This document shows positions 35,180 through 44,636 of a stretch of 64,000 bases of DNA, one piece after another. How positions within the stretch are numbered: position 1 is the stretch's first letter; each line of letters begins with the position of its first letter. The notes beneath the pieces are model-generated. The model did not search any database and was not told the origin of the DNA. It was given only the letters and a program-made list of their open reading frames with translations. Source of the stretch: FEB-25 sp963822175 (GTDB taxonomy: Bacteria; Chloroflexota; Anaerolineae; Anaerolineales; UBA4823); assembly GCA_963822175.1 (NCBI GenBank), contig CAWGGJ010000005.1, positions 248,001 to 312,000 of the forward strand, written 5' to 3'. The position numbers were made by a program, and so were the translations under genes.

Positions 35180-36373
35180 TTGAGCGTTTCTTTCTCTCAA
35201 TTCGGTGACATACACCTGCTTCAACCCGAGGAACTACTCGCTTCGAAAGAGCTAGCCCGCTTATGCTTTGGGGGTCCTGAGGTCATCATCGACCCCAAAG
35301 AACTCGCCAGCTACATTCCACCAAGGCGAGGGGGAACGTATGTCTTAACTCATGATGATAAACTGATTTCACAGATCATCATTTCTCACGACCGAATCAG
35401 AATGTACGATGGGGTCATCCGGGTAGCCAGTATTGGCGGAGTATGCACCCACCCAGATTACCGAAACCAAGGTCACGCAAGCCGATTATTGGAATACTGC
35501 ACCATGAAATTAGCCCAGGAAGGGGCATGCCTGATGCTCATCTCGGGCGATGACGGGATCTATATCCGCCAGGGCAATGTGCCCCACGGTCGATTTATAT
35601 ACTTTTCGATCAAACCCGGGCAAAATACTCCCAGGCGGGCACCACCTAATGACCTTTTATTACGGAGAATGACCAGCGAAGATGCCCTGCCGATCAGCCG
35701 GCTTTATCAAGCTGAGCCGGTTCACTTCATCCGCCAGGGCTTCGATTTCTCTGAAGCTTTGCATGATCCATCGAGAAATACTTATGTTTACGCTGACCAA
35801 TGGATCGTTGAGCGTTCTGGTCACAGCCTGGCATACCTGTTCCTGGGATGCCCATGGGAGCTCGAGCTTGGAGCGGGTATACGTCATGTAGGTGAATATG
35901 CAGGAAGCCGCCTGGCAATGGTGGATGCGCTCCAACCCTTACTGACAAAAAGCTCATTACAGGAATTAACCTGGCCGGTTGCCTGGCAAGATTTGGAGCT
36001 GATTCAACTGCTGCATGATCATGGTTACAGTGGATCATTGGCACCGTTGGAAGGCCATACCCTGAGGATCGTCAACTTCCCAGGCCTGATGCGTGATTTG
36101 CGTCCGAACCTGCAGGCACGACTTGGGACGAAGTTATTGCGCGGTTTGCACTTTGAGCAAAGTGGCCCACTTGTCGGCGGATCTGGAACTGACAGTTATG
36201 CGATCGTTCGTGGATCAGCTCGCCTAGTATTGGACGGCGCAGCCATGACGCGGCTGGTGATGGGAAATACCGAGGGCGATAAAGAACCAATCCAGTTGCC
36301 TGGCGCATTGGCAGAGGTGATACCAGCTCTTTTCCCATTGCCCTCCTTCCTGCCCGGGATAAATTACCTTTAG
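35180..36373 (+). CDS. Eis-like GNAT acetyltransferase
   Basis: 397 residues from TTG 35180, with AGGAG 6 bases upstream. The first half is a GNAT domain with SIGGVCTHPDYRNQGHASRL (about 84-103) for acetyl-CoA. Length and layout, a GNAT domain followed by a second degenerate GNAT-like part and a C-terminal sterol-carrier-like part, resemble the Eis family, known for acetylating aminoglycosides and proteins. Substrate cannot be assigned. It stands alone, 195 bases after the kinase. Confidence 0.8.
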   Translation: MSVSFSQFGDIHLLQPEELLASKELARLCFGGPEVIIDPKELASYIPPRRGGTYVLTHDDKLISQIIISHDRIRMYDGVIRVASIGGVCTHPDYRNQGHASRLLEYCTMKLAQEGACLMLISGDDGIYIRQGNVPHGRFIYFSIKPGQNTPRRAPPNDLLLRRMTSEDALPISRLYQAEPVHFIRQGFDFSEALHDPSRNTYVYADQWIVERSGHSLAYLFLGCPWELELGAGIRHVGEYAGSRLAMVDALQPLLTKSSLQELTWPVAWQDLELIQLLHDHGYSGSLAPLEGHTLRIVNFPGLMRDLRPNLQARLGTKLLRGLHFEQSGPLVGGSGTDSYAIVRGSARLVLDGAAMTRLVMGNTEGDKEPIQLPGALAEVIPALFPLPSFLPGINYL

Positions 36374-36498
36374 AGACAAAACAAGCGCAGATTATTTGAT
36401 ATACTAAAATACAATCCATGATTCGTTATGACCGGAAATCGTGATCATCAGGATATCATCACTCAACCAGAAAACAATTGAGAAAGAGGGACTAAATT

Positions 36499-37038
36499 AT
36501 GGGAAAAGCAACCCAAGATCTAAAACATGAACATGATGCAATTCTGCATGTCTTAAAAATTGTAGACAAAGTCGTGTCAACCGATACAATTGATGAGGAT
36601 CAAATTTTCAAGTTTGGCAATGAGCTGATCTACTTTTTAAAAATATTTGCAGATAAATGCCATCATGGAAAAGAAGAGGACTATCTATTCAAGGCATTGA
36701 ACGCCAAGGGAATTTCAAGTGAAGGTGGGCCGATCGCGGTGATGCTTTATGAGCACAAATTAGGAAGAGAGTATATCTCCTTAATGGGTAAATCCCTTGA
36801 AGCTAAAGACCTGGCTGATTTCAAGACCAATGCAACAAAATATCGTGATCTTCTGATCAGCCATATTGGAAAAGAAAACAATGTGTTATTTATGATGACG
36901 GATAAATTACTGGATGATGCTGCGCAAAATGACTTGTTTGAAAAATTTGAACAACATGAAGAAACAGTCATTGGGCATGGCGTGCACGAAGAGCTACACG
37001 CAATGATCCATAAATGGGAAGATGAATTTAGCGGGTAA
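36499..37038 (+). CDS. Hemerythrin-domain protein
   Basis: 179 residues forming a four-helix hemerythrin HHE fold. Iron-ligand candidates are the His and Glu in LKHEHDAIL, CHHGKEEDYLF, LYEHKLGREY and SHIGKENNVLF. Single-domain cytoplasmic members bind O2 or NO, or deal with iron and reactive species. A clear terminator follows, so the gene is monocistronic. In an organism with anaerobic traits an O2 or NO defence role is likely, by inference. Confidence 0.9.
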   Translation: MGKATQDLKHEHDAILHVLKIVDKVVSTDTIDEDQIFKFGNELIYFLKIFADKCHHGKEEDYLFKALNAKGISSEGGPIAVMLYEHKLGREYISLMGKSLEAKDLADFKTNATKYRDLLISHIGKENNVLFMMTDKLLDDAAQNDLFEKFEQHEETVIGHGVHEELHAMIHKWEDEFSG

Positions 37039-37067
37039 ATACGTGTGCCTGTCATCTATTCTGATAA

Positions 37068-37095
37068 AAAACCGCCGGAATTACCCGGCGGTTTT
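37068..37095 (+). terminator. Intrinsic terminator after the hemerythrin gene
   Basis: AAAACCGCCGG pairs perfectly with CCGGCGGTTTT over a short loop, 30 bases after the stop codon. Confidence 0.9.
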
Positions 37096-37162
37096 GCTTT
37101 GTACACCCATGGGTGAGGTGTTTTTATAGGCGGAGAATTAATCAGGCAATTGTAATAAAAAG

Positions 37163-37188
37163 TAGGGGCTGGTCGCGACCAGCCCCTA
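37163..37188. repeat. REP-like palindrome, TAGGGGC type
   Basis: A 26-base perfect palindrome: TAGGGGCTGGTCG and its complement. Its ends match those of the element at 21048-21075, while the centre differs. It lies in the gap between the hemerythrin terminator and the DUF362 gene. Confidence 0.75.
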
Positions 37189-37319
37189 TGATACAGCCCA
37201 TACGATACAGACGATAGCAAGACGTTGGGTGGAGGGTGATGCGGTTCCAATCACAAGGAATTACATTTATAATACCCCCATCTCATGCTCGTTCCTGCTT
37301 TTCGACATGGAGATCCCCT

Positions 37320-38375
37320 ATGACCCGTCGACCTCCCCTTTCGCGCCGGACGTTCATCAAGCTGACTGCCACCGTGGCGGCAGGTGCAGCGTTGGCCAGC
37401 TGCAGCCCAAAGCAAAACCCGACCGCCCCGACAGAGGCAGCCACAGCGATAGAGCCAACCCTGCCACCCAGCCCGACCAGCGGGATCATCCCAACGGACA
37501 CCAGCCCGGCTGAAACCATCCCCACGGAAACCGCCTCCAACCCGGAACCAACGCAGGCCACAAGCCCGGCCTATCTGGCGGTTATCCATGGACCAGACCC
37601 GGCAGCCATCACCCGCGCTGCCATCGAAGCCCTGGGGGGCATGGCGAGCTTCGTCAGCAGCGGGTACGACGTGATCATCAAGCCCAATATCTGTACCGAT
37701 TATCACCCCCCGGAGTATGCCACCACCACCAATCCCACCGTGGTGGGAACATTGGTGAGCATGTGCCTGGAGGCGGGAGCCAAACGGGTGCGGGTGATGG
37801 ATTACCCCTTCGGGGGGACAGCCAGATCGGCGTATGAAATCTCGGGGATCGCGGAGGCAGTCGAAGCAGCTGGCGGTGAGATGCACGTGATGAACCAGGC
37901 CAAATACAGGGTGGTGGAGATCCCGCAAGGCAGGGACATTACCTCAGTGGAAATCTATCCGGATATTCTGGAAGCTGACTTGCTGATCAACGTGCCCATC
38001 GCCAAAGACCACGGCTCCACCCGCCTGACGTTGGGTGGCAAGAACCTGATGGGGGTGATATTGGACCGTGGCATGATGCACTTTAACCTTGGTCAGCGCA
38101 TCGCCGACCTGACCAGCCTGGTGCTCCCAGCCCTCACCGTGATCGATGCAGTGCGCATCTTGACCAACCACGGACCGACGGGGGGAGACCTGGCGGACGT
38201 TCAGCAAAAGGACACCATCATTGCCAGCCGCGACCTCGTGGCGGCTGATGCCTACGCCACAACGTTATTTGGCCTGACCGGGTCAGATATTGGCTATATC
38301 CAGGCAAGCGCGGATATGGGGTTGGGTAGCATGGACCTGAGCAGCATGGATATTCGGGAGGTCACCCTGGGATGA
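37320..38375 (+). CDS. DUF362 protein, Tat-exported lipoprotein
   Basis: 351 residues from ATG 37320, with GGAG 8 bases upstream; an upstream ATG at 37236 would bury the signal. The N-terminus LSRRTFIKLTATVAAG is a Tat signal ending in a lipobox ALASC. A Thr/Pro-rich spacer follows, then DUF362 (about 85-345): VIIKPNICTDYHPPEYA, LLINVPIAKDHGSTRLTLGG and LVAADAYATTLFGL. DUF362 proteins are often found with ferredoxin-type partners; their chemistry is unknown. It overlaps the polyferredoxin gene by 4 bases. Confidence 0.9.
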   Translation: MTRRPPLSRRTFIKLTATVAAGAALASCSPKQNPTAPTEAATAIEPTLPPSPTSGIIPTDTSPAETIPTETASNPEPTQATSPAYLAVIHGPDPAAITRAAIEALGGMASFVSSGYDVIIKPNICTDYHPPEYATTTNPTVVGTLVSMCLEAGAKRVRVMDYPFGGTARSAYEISGIAEAVEAAGGEMHVMNQAKYRVVEIPQGRDITSVEIYPDILEADLLINVPIAKDHGSTRLTLGGKNLMGVILDRGMMHFNLGQRIADLTSLVLPALTVIDAVRILTNHGPTGGDLADVQQKDTIIASRDLVAADAYATTLFGLTGSDIGYIQASADMGLGSMDLSSMDIREVTLG

Positions 38376-39887
38376 GCTGGAAAAGCTGGCAAAGAGCCAG
38401 GCAAGCCGCCCAAATCTTGTTCTTCCTTTTTTACATCATCCTGATCTTTGCCGTGGTGCAAAAACGGGTTGCCCCGGCACTGGCGGATATCTTCTTCCGC
38501 CTTGATCCATACTCGGCATTGGGTGCGATGCTGGCCAGCCGCCAGTGGATCGCAAAGTTCGCACTGGCGCTGGTCACAGTTGGAGTGACCCTCATTATAG
38601 GCCGAGTTTGGTGCGGCTGGATATGCCCGCTGGGTAGCCTGCTGGAGTGGGTATCCTTCCGTAAAGCCCGCCAACGAGTTAAATCGATCTCCCCACACTG
38701 GAGATGGGTAAAATACTTCCTGCTGGCAGCCAGCCTGGGGCTGGCCTTGTTTGGCGGGCTGACCCTGCTGGTATTGGACCCCATTGCCATCTTCACCCGC
38801 ACACTAACCACTGCCATCCTGCCCGGCTTATTTTATGCCATCAATTCCATTGAGACTGTACTTTATCGCGTGGATCTACTCACACCCGCCCTGGATGGCT
38901 TCGATGGGCTGGTGCGTGGGACCATTTTACCTGTCGAGCAGCCCGCTTTTGCCCAAAACCTGGTTATCGCAGCACTTTTCTTTGGACTGATCGCCTTGAA
39001 TCTGCTGGCACATCGCTTCTGGTGCCGGTATCTGTGCCCGCTGGGTGCTCTACTCGGTCTGCTTTCAAAGGTCTCATTATTTCGCCCGGTAATTGGCACT
39101 GCTTGCACACACTGCACCCGTTGTGCCGTCGTATGCAAGCCAGGGGCGGTTGACACCAACCCTGACGATTTCCACATCATGCCATCGGAATGCACCGTTT
39201 GCCTGGACTGCATGGCCAACTGCAAACCGGGTGACATTGGTTTCCGCCTTAGCCTGAAACCTGCCAAACGGGAGCAATTCGACCTTTCACGGCGCGGTGC
39301 CCTGGGGGCAATGGCAACTGGTGCAGCAGGGATACTGTTATTAAGCACGGACCTGCGCCTGCGGCAGGAAAACCCGTGGCGCATCCGCCCACCGGGTGTG
39401 ACCGATGAGGATAAATTCCTGTCGACATGCATACGCTGCTCACAGTGCATGAAAATCTGCCCGACCACAGCCCTGCAACCGGCACTGACTGAGGCTGGCC
39501 TGGAGGGGATATGGACACCGCTGGTGGTACCCCGAGTGGGTTATTGTGATTATGGCTGTACAGCCTGTGGGCAGGTGTGCCCAAGCGGAGCCATACCCCT
39601 ATTGCTCCTGGAAGATAAACGCCAGGCGGTGATCGGCAAAGCCAGCATCGACCGGAATCGCTGCCTGCCATGGGCAAGTGGCGTGCCGTGTATCGTGTGC
39701 GAGGAGATGTGTCCCACCCCGCAGAAATCCATCCGCCTCGAAGAAGCGATGGTGACTGATTTCGAGCGGGCAAACGAGAACCGTCCTGCGACCATCCGTT
39801 TTGCGTGACCTGTGCATTGGCTGTGGAATCTGTGAACACTACTGCCCGTTGGAAGGCAGTGCCGCCATCCGGGTATATGACGGTTAA
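38372..39887 (+). CDS. Membrane polyferredoxin (NapH/YccM-like fused to a periplasmic ferredoxin part), frameshifted at the 3' end
   Basis: The first frame runs 38372-39808 (478 residues). The N-terminal half has membrane spans with VWCGWICPLGSLLEW and FWCRYLCPLGALLGLL, as in NapH/YccM, and two 4Fe-4S sites (CTHCTRCAVVC, CTVCLDCMANC). A Tat-like SRRGALGAMATGAAGIL (about 308) then precedes further sites (CIRCSQCMKICP, CTACGQVCP, CIVCEEMCP), like a NapG part fused behind NapH. Just after the stop, the +1 frame encodes a further cluster, CIGCGICEHYCP, ending at TAA 39885-39887. One base change near 39760-39785 would join it. It likely passes electrons across the membrane to or from the DUF362 partner. 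Confidence 0.85.
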
Positions 39888-40012
39888 TTTTGGCCTGTTT
39901 ATTGCAACCCAATCCTTACTGAAACCATCCAAAGCGAATCATAAAATGATGTAGAATATCATCATTGGGATTAACCGATGGGTGAACGCTGAATAAAGCT
40001 AAGGAGAAGAGC

Positions 40013-41266
40013 ATGACTAAAAAAATCATCTTCACAGGATTATTGCTGGTGATGCTGGCTTTTGTAGCCACATCCTGTAAATTACCGGCAAGCGGTAACC
40101 CGCCGGTTACCAATACCCAGGCAGCGGAGCCAACATCGACCACGGGTGTGATAGCTGAACCGACAAATTCCCCCATCCCGCCGACAGCGGTGATGGTGAC
40201 AGCCACTTCCGCCCCACCCACAGCCGTTCCACCCACACCTGTGCCACCAACACCCGTTCCCCCCACGGCAGCTCCTTTGCCTCAAGCCAGCCGTATCCAG
40301 TTTGTTGTAGGGGGCACCTCAGCGGTTATCAACGGCAATATTGACGGCGGGCAGACGTTGTATTACGTGCTTGCAGCCAGCGCCACCCAGACCATGAGTG
40401 TTAAAGTCTGGTCACCCAATGCAGATGTATACCTGGGTGTTTTTGGCGCTGATGGAGTTGAATTTCTCAATAGCTCGGCCCATGATACCTTGTGGTCAGG
40501 CACCCTGCCAGCCAGCCAGGATTACTACCTCAGCTTGACCGCTGGGGATGGTACAACCAGTTATTCTTTATCGGTGGAGATTCCACCGCTGGGAACCTCA
40601 CCAACGGCAGCTGTCCCAACGGCAAACGTCACCCCCGTTGCAGGCACATTTGATCCATATGCAACCTACGGCACTCCAACCATGGATGACCCAATGGACG
40701 GCAGTAATATGGCAGGCTGGGTCAGCCCGACCACGGGGCTGCTACCCGACACCAAGTACATCAAGATCACCCAATCGGGTGGAAAATTCTATGTTACCGG
40801 AAAGCTGGTTGATTTTAGCACCTGGTACTACTCCTGGCCTGAGCTGACCGATTTCTACATGCAATCAACGTATGATTCTGGCAGCTGCTCGGCTAAGGAT
40901 GCATACGGCATGATCATCCGTGGACCTGAACACCAGGCAGGCGTTTCCTATGGTTATGTGGTCGCTTTCTCGTGCGATGGTCAAGTTTGGGTCTTTCGGT
41001 TGGATGGTGCCAACCCATACACTGCCGTGGACCTGGTTAGCTGGACGCCCAGCAGTTATATCATCGCAGGCACTAACAAGCAGAACGTGATGGGCATCCA
41101 GGCGATAGGTGATACATTGACCGTCTATGCCAACGGGAACCAGATCGCCCAGGTGAAGGACAGCAAGTTCAAGTTTGGTCGATATGGGGTCTTTGTAAGC
41201 CCGGATGTGACTGTCAATTACACCTACCGGGTAGTGCGAATGACTTACTGGGATTTGACGCCATAA
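40013..41266 (+). CDS. Lipoprotein with Pro/Thr-rich linker and lectin-like C-terminal domain
   Basis: 417 residues. A lipoprotein signal ends VATSC. A stalk of repeated PPTPVP/PPTAVP motifs (about 45-90) is followed by a PPC-like beta domain (INGNIDGGQTLYYVL, VKVWSPNADVYLGVFG). A concanavalin/DUF1080-like sandwich ends the protein (AYGMIIRGPEHQAGVSYGYV, DTLTVYANGNQIAQVKD, KFGRYGVFVSPD). The last part resembles that of the lipoprotein at 31588. It is predicted to be a surface sugar- or polymer-binding protein. AAGGAG precedes the ATG, and a terminator follows. Confidence 0.85.
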   Translation: MTKKIIFTGLLLVMLAFVATSCKLPASGNPPVTNTQAAEPTSTTGVIAEPTNSPIPPTAVMVTATSAPPTAVPPTPVPPTPVPPTAAPLPQASRIQFVVGGTSAVINGNIDGGQTLYYVLAASATQTMSVKVWSPNADVYLGVFGADGVEFLNSSAHDTLWSGTLPASQDYYLSLTAGDGTTSYSLSVEIPPLGTSPTAAVPTANVTPVAGTFDPYATYGTPTMDDPMDGSNMAGWVSPTTGLLPDTKYIKITQSGGKFYVTGKLVDFSTWYYSWPELTDFYMQSTYDSGSCSAKDAYGMIIRGPEHQAGVSYGYVVAFSCDGQVWVFRLDGANPYTAVDLVSWTPSSYIIAGTNKQNVMGIQAIGDTLTVYANGNQIAQVKDSKFKFGRYGVFVSPDVTVNYTYRVVRMTYWDLTP

Positions 41267-41300
41267 ATCAGCCTGGCATCATTACAAGAATAAATAACGC

Positions 41301-41331
41301 AGCTGCGGATACTCTTCCGCAGCTTTTTTTT
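41301..41331 (+). terminator. Intrinsic terminator after the lectin-like lipoprotein
   Basis: AGCTGCGGA pairs perfectly with TCCGCAGCT over a short loop and runs into a T tract, 34 bases after the stop. Confidence 0.92.
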
Positions 41332-41436
41332 AGAATTTATTATACAAATTCTAAGGAAATCTACATGGTAGGTTTAATCGGAACCTGATAAAGTTGGAAA
41401 AATCGTATCAAATTTCGATGGTAAAGAGATACCACG

Positions 41437-42057
41437 ATGGATGAATGGCTTAGCTTGAGTGAGGCAGCAAAACAAATGGGGGTGCATCCGAGCACAGTGC
41501 GTGCCTGGTCAGATAATGGTTATCTACCTTCCCAGCGCACACAGGGTGGTCATCGACGATTCCGCCGATCGGACATAGATATCCGCATGCATACCAGGTA
41601 CGAGGGACAGACCCCCGAGGCAACATCGATTTATGCCAATGTCTTGCGCAATACACGGATCCAAATCAACGAGAGTCACCTTGAAGAAGAAAAATGGTAC
41701 CGCAAGATGGATGAAGAAGCGCGCCAGCAATATCGATTAAGCGGGCGTTCATTAGTACAGGGGTTGATCGGACACCTGACCTCCGATGAAGGTGGCCTGG
41801 AAGCCGAAGCCCGCTCCCTTGGATATGAGTATGCTTCTCGCGGTCAGCGGGTGGAACTTTCTAGCACAGAAGCAGCCCATGCATTTCAATTCTTTCGGAC
41901 TGCGGTTTTGGAAGCGGTGCTGAGCGCCTATGAAAATGCAGATGTGCGATCACCGAAAGTGTGGGCAGACTTGTTCCGCAAGATGAACGCCTTCTCAGAT
42001 TTGATCATCATCACATTGCTCGATACCTATGAAGCAACTCAGCACGGAAGCCGTTGA
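41437..42057 (+). CDS. MerR-like DNA-binding regulator
   Basis: 206 residues. The N-terminal winged helix (about 4-52) has LSLSEAAKQMGVHPSTVRAW and SQRTQGGHRRFRRSDI, as in MerR/excisionase-type regulators. The remaining 150 residues are helical, without the metal-binding Cys of metal sensors (EEARQQYRLSGRSLVQGL, AHAFQFFRTAVLEAVLSAY). This C-terminal part may be a sensory or dimerisation domain; I do not recognise it. The membrane protein gene follows 41 bases later. Confidence 0.8.
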   Translation: MDEWLSLSEAAKQMGVHPSTVRAWSDNGYLPSQRTQGGHRRFRRSDIDIRMHTRYEGQTPEATSIYANVLRNTRIQINESHLEEEKWYRKMDEEARQQYRLSGRSLVQGLIGHLTSDEGGLEAEARSLGYEYASRGQRVELSSTEAAHAFQFFRTAVLEAVLSAYENADVRSPKVWADLFRKMNAFSDLIIITLLDTYEATQHGSR

Positions 42058-42098
42058 GCAAATGATAAATAGAATAATAAAATAAACACGGAAAAATT

Positions 42099-42815
42099 AT
42101 GCATTACCTGCCCATCCTATCAACCATCATCACCTTCATTTTCGCTTTTGTGGTATTCAACCGCTTCAGGGTGAAACATGGAGTGCACCTGTTATTCTGG
42201 GGCATTGGATTGGTGCTATATGGAATTGGGACATTCACCGAAGTGGTTATGCTTTTTGGATTTAGTGAAATAGCCTTGAAGCTGTGGTACCTGAGTGGTG
42301 CAATGCTGACTGCCGCATGGCTCGGTCAGGGAACGGTTAACTTATTGGTACGCCGGCGAGGCATTGCTCAAACCCTGAACATCATCCTGATCATCGTCAG
42401 CTTGCTGGCCATGGTGCTGGTTTTATTTGCACCCATCACCCCAGCAGCAGCCAACTTCAACCCAGCTCAGCCTCTTTCAGCCCAATATAAGGAGATCCTC
42501 ACGCGCTCCAGCATGATTGTGCTACTGACCATCCTGCTTAATGTCTATGGCACATTCACCCTGGTGGGTGGTGCCATCTACTCTGCATACATATTCTGGC
42601 GTAAACGCGTGCTGTTCAACCGTATGATCGGTAACATCCTGATCGCAGCAGGAGCATTGATGCCTGCCATTGGCGGCTCATTAATTAAAATGGGCTTACC
42701 CGATTTTCTTTACTTAAGCGAATTCCTGGGTGTCATCCTGATGTATATCGGTTTCATACAATCCACAATGACGGTGCCGGTGAAATCCACACAACCGGTT
42801 TCTATAGATCATTAG
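42099..42815 (+). CDS. Seven-span integral membrane protein, unknown
   Basis: 238 residues with about seven hydrophobic segments, starting FIFAFVVFNRF and ending LGVILMYIGFI. Basic loops (LVRRRGIAQ, WRKRVLFNRM) set the orientation. No enzyme motif is seen. It resembles small uncharacterised 7-TM proteins. Its close spacing after the MerR-like gene suggests joint expression, perhaps as a sensor or transporter regulated by it. Confidence 0.7.
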   Translation: MHYLPILSTIITFIFAFVVFNRFRVKHGVHLLFWGIGLVLYGIGTFTEVVMLFGFSEIALKLWYLSGAMLTAAWLGQGTVNLLVRRRGIAQTLNIILIIVSLLAMVLVLFAPITPAAANFNPAQPLSAQYKEILTRSSMIVLLTILLNVYGTFTLVGGAIYSAYIFWRKRVLFNRMIGNILIAAGALMPAIGGSLIKMGLPDFLYLSEFLGVILMYIGFIQSTMTVPVKSTQPVSIDH

Positions 42816-42861
42816 TCAGCCGAGTTAGGTGTAGATTAGCAGGACAGGAGAAGGAGTCACC

Positions 42862-43248
42862 ATGAAAGACAGCTTTGCCACCATTGATGAATACATTGCA
42901 GGATTCCCCGAGGATATCCAAAAGAAACTGCAAGAAATACGGGCGACGATCAAATCTGCTGCTCCTGATGCACAGGAGAAAATCAGCTACCAGATGCCCA
43001 CTTTTTACTTAAAAGGAAACCTGGTCCATTTTGCTGCCCATACCAGCCATATAGGGTTTTATCCCGCACCCAGCGGTATTGAAGCTTTCAAGAACGAGCT
43101 GGCAGCCTATAAAAACTCAAAAGGCGCAGTCCAATTCCCAATCAACGAACCATTACCGCTGGATTTGGTCAGGAAAATTCGATATATCAGAGTCGAGGAA
43201 AATCTAAAAAGAGCCGAGAGAAAAACAATCAAGAAAAAGGAATTATAG
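42862..43248 (+). CDS. DUF1801 (YdhG-like) protein
   Basis: 128 residues behind AGGAG. It has the full DUF1801 pattern: FATIDEYIAGFPEDIQKKL, KISYQMPTFYLKGNLVHFAA, HIGFYPAPSGIEAF and VQFPINEPLPLDLVRKI. Members have been linked to iron chaperone-like roles (Fra/YdhG), though this is not settled. It is the canonical form, unlike the diverged DUF1801 protein at 7129. Confidence 0.92.
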   Translation: MKDSFATIDEYIAGFPEDIQKKLQEIRATIKSAAPDAQEKISYQMPTFYLKGNLVHFAAHTSHIGFYPAPSGIEAFKNELAAYKNSKGAVQFPINEPLPLDLVRKIRYIRVEENLKRAERKTIKKKEL

Positions 43249-43572
43249 GAACATCCCGATGTCCAATCCAGCTCCATTGGGCAGTGATGGTTGGTCTTAA
43301 AATAATAGACAGCCAATTTATCGTATATCAACAATCAAGGAGCTAAAAAAACCACGGTATCACATCCATTATCTATCCCGTCAGGGATATTACCACGTGC
43401 AAAAGACGCCAATGGGAACACCATCGGTCTGATCCGGCTTCGATAAAACCTTACCATCTACCAAACGATCGGCTCCTTGGTCTCTGAAAGGTGCAAACAG
43501 AAGAAATCTTCCTTTAAGCTATAATCATTCCAACAAATGGTATTTTCGGATCGCCCAACCGGTTATCATCCA

Positions 43573-44633
43573 TTGGTAAAAATAAGCTTACCCCTACTGG
43601 CTATAATATTATTAGCCTGTGCGTGTACACCAGCCGCAGGCCTGCCGGGTACAATCACATCTGTTTCACCTCCAACCATGGTGGAAAATTGGTATACGGT
43701 ATTTTTCACCGATCCAACCACTCCACCGCAAGTTATTATCGTGGAGGGATCGATGAAGCCCTTGAGGCGGCCATTGACCAGGCACGTGTAAGTGTGGATA
43801 TGGCAATATACGACCTCAACCTGTGGTCTATTCGTGATGCACTGATCAGGGCACACCAGCGGGGAGCAGAAGTTCGGGTGGTGACTGAAAGCGATAACAT
43901 GGATGAGCAGGAAATCCAGGAGATAAAAGATGCCGGTATTGAGGTGGTGGGGGATCGGCAAGAAGGATTGATGCATCACAAATTCGTCGTCATCGATCGC
44001 TATGAGGTGTGGACAGGCTCGATGAACTTCACCACCGGTGGAACATACATGGATAATAACAATCTCATTCGTGTCCAATCCTCAAAATTGGCTGATGATT
44101 ACACGCATGAATTTGAGCAGATGTTCGTGGATGACCATTTTGGAACACTAAAGACACCGGGCAGTCGATATCCGACGGTAACGATAAACGGCAGCTTGGT
44201 GGAAGTCTATTTCTCTCCCCAGGATGGTACCCTGGAATATATCCTGAGAGCGATCAACTCAGCCCAGGAAAGTATCTACTTTCTGGCTTATTCCTTCACC
44301 TCCGACGAGCTGGCGGATGCCTTGATCGAAAAGTCTAAGTCAGGGGTGACGGTGAGCGGAGTCTTCGATGAAGACCAATATCACTCCAATTCAGGAACTG
44401 AATTCGATACGTTACAAGGTGCAGGAATTGATGTCCGCCTGGATGGCAACCCACGCTTGATGCATCACAAGGTGCTCATCATCGATGGGAAGATTGTCAT
44501 TACTGGTTCGTATAACTTCAGCAACAATGCAGAGCATATAAACAACGAAAATACACTTATAATTCATAATCAGGGTATCACCGCAGAATACCTGGCGGAA
44601 TTTGAGCGGATATTTAACGTATCACAAAGGTGA
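43573..44633 (+). CDS. Phospholipase D-family lipoprotein (nuclease/lipase type), frameshifted
   Basis: Two frames make one protein. The first (TTG 43573 or ATG 43537) encodes a lipoprotein signal LPLLAIILLACAC and NWYTVFFTDPTTPPQV. The second, from about 43734, continues YYRGGIDEALEAAIDQARVS to the stop at 44633. One missing T near 43733 explains the break. Both catalytic HKD motifs are present: MHHKFVVIDRYEVWTGSMNF and MHHKVLIIDGKIVITGSYNF, each with the following Asn. So a complete two-motif PLD active site is formed. Substrate may be phospholipid or nucleic acid. The ATPase gene starts 3 bases later. Confidence 0.85.
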
Positions 44634-44636
44634 AGG

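Noticed and set aside
37251..37928. Minus-strand 225-codon frame
   Set aside because: Antisense to the DUF362 gene; Cys/Gly-rich with no domain.
39249..39932. Minus-strand 227-codon frame
   Set aside because: Antisense to the polyferredoxin gene.
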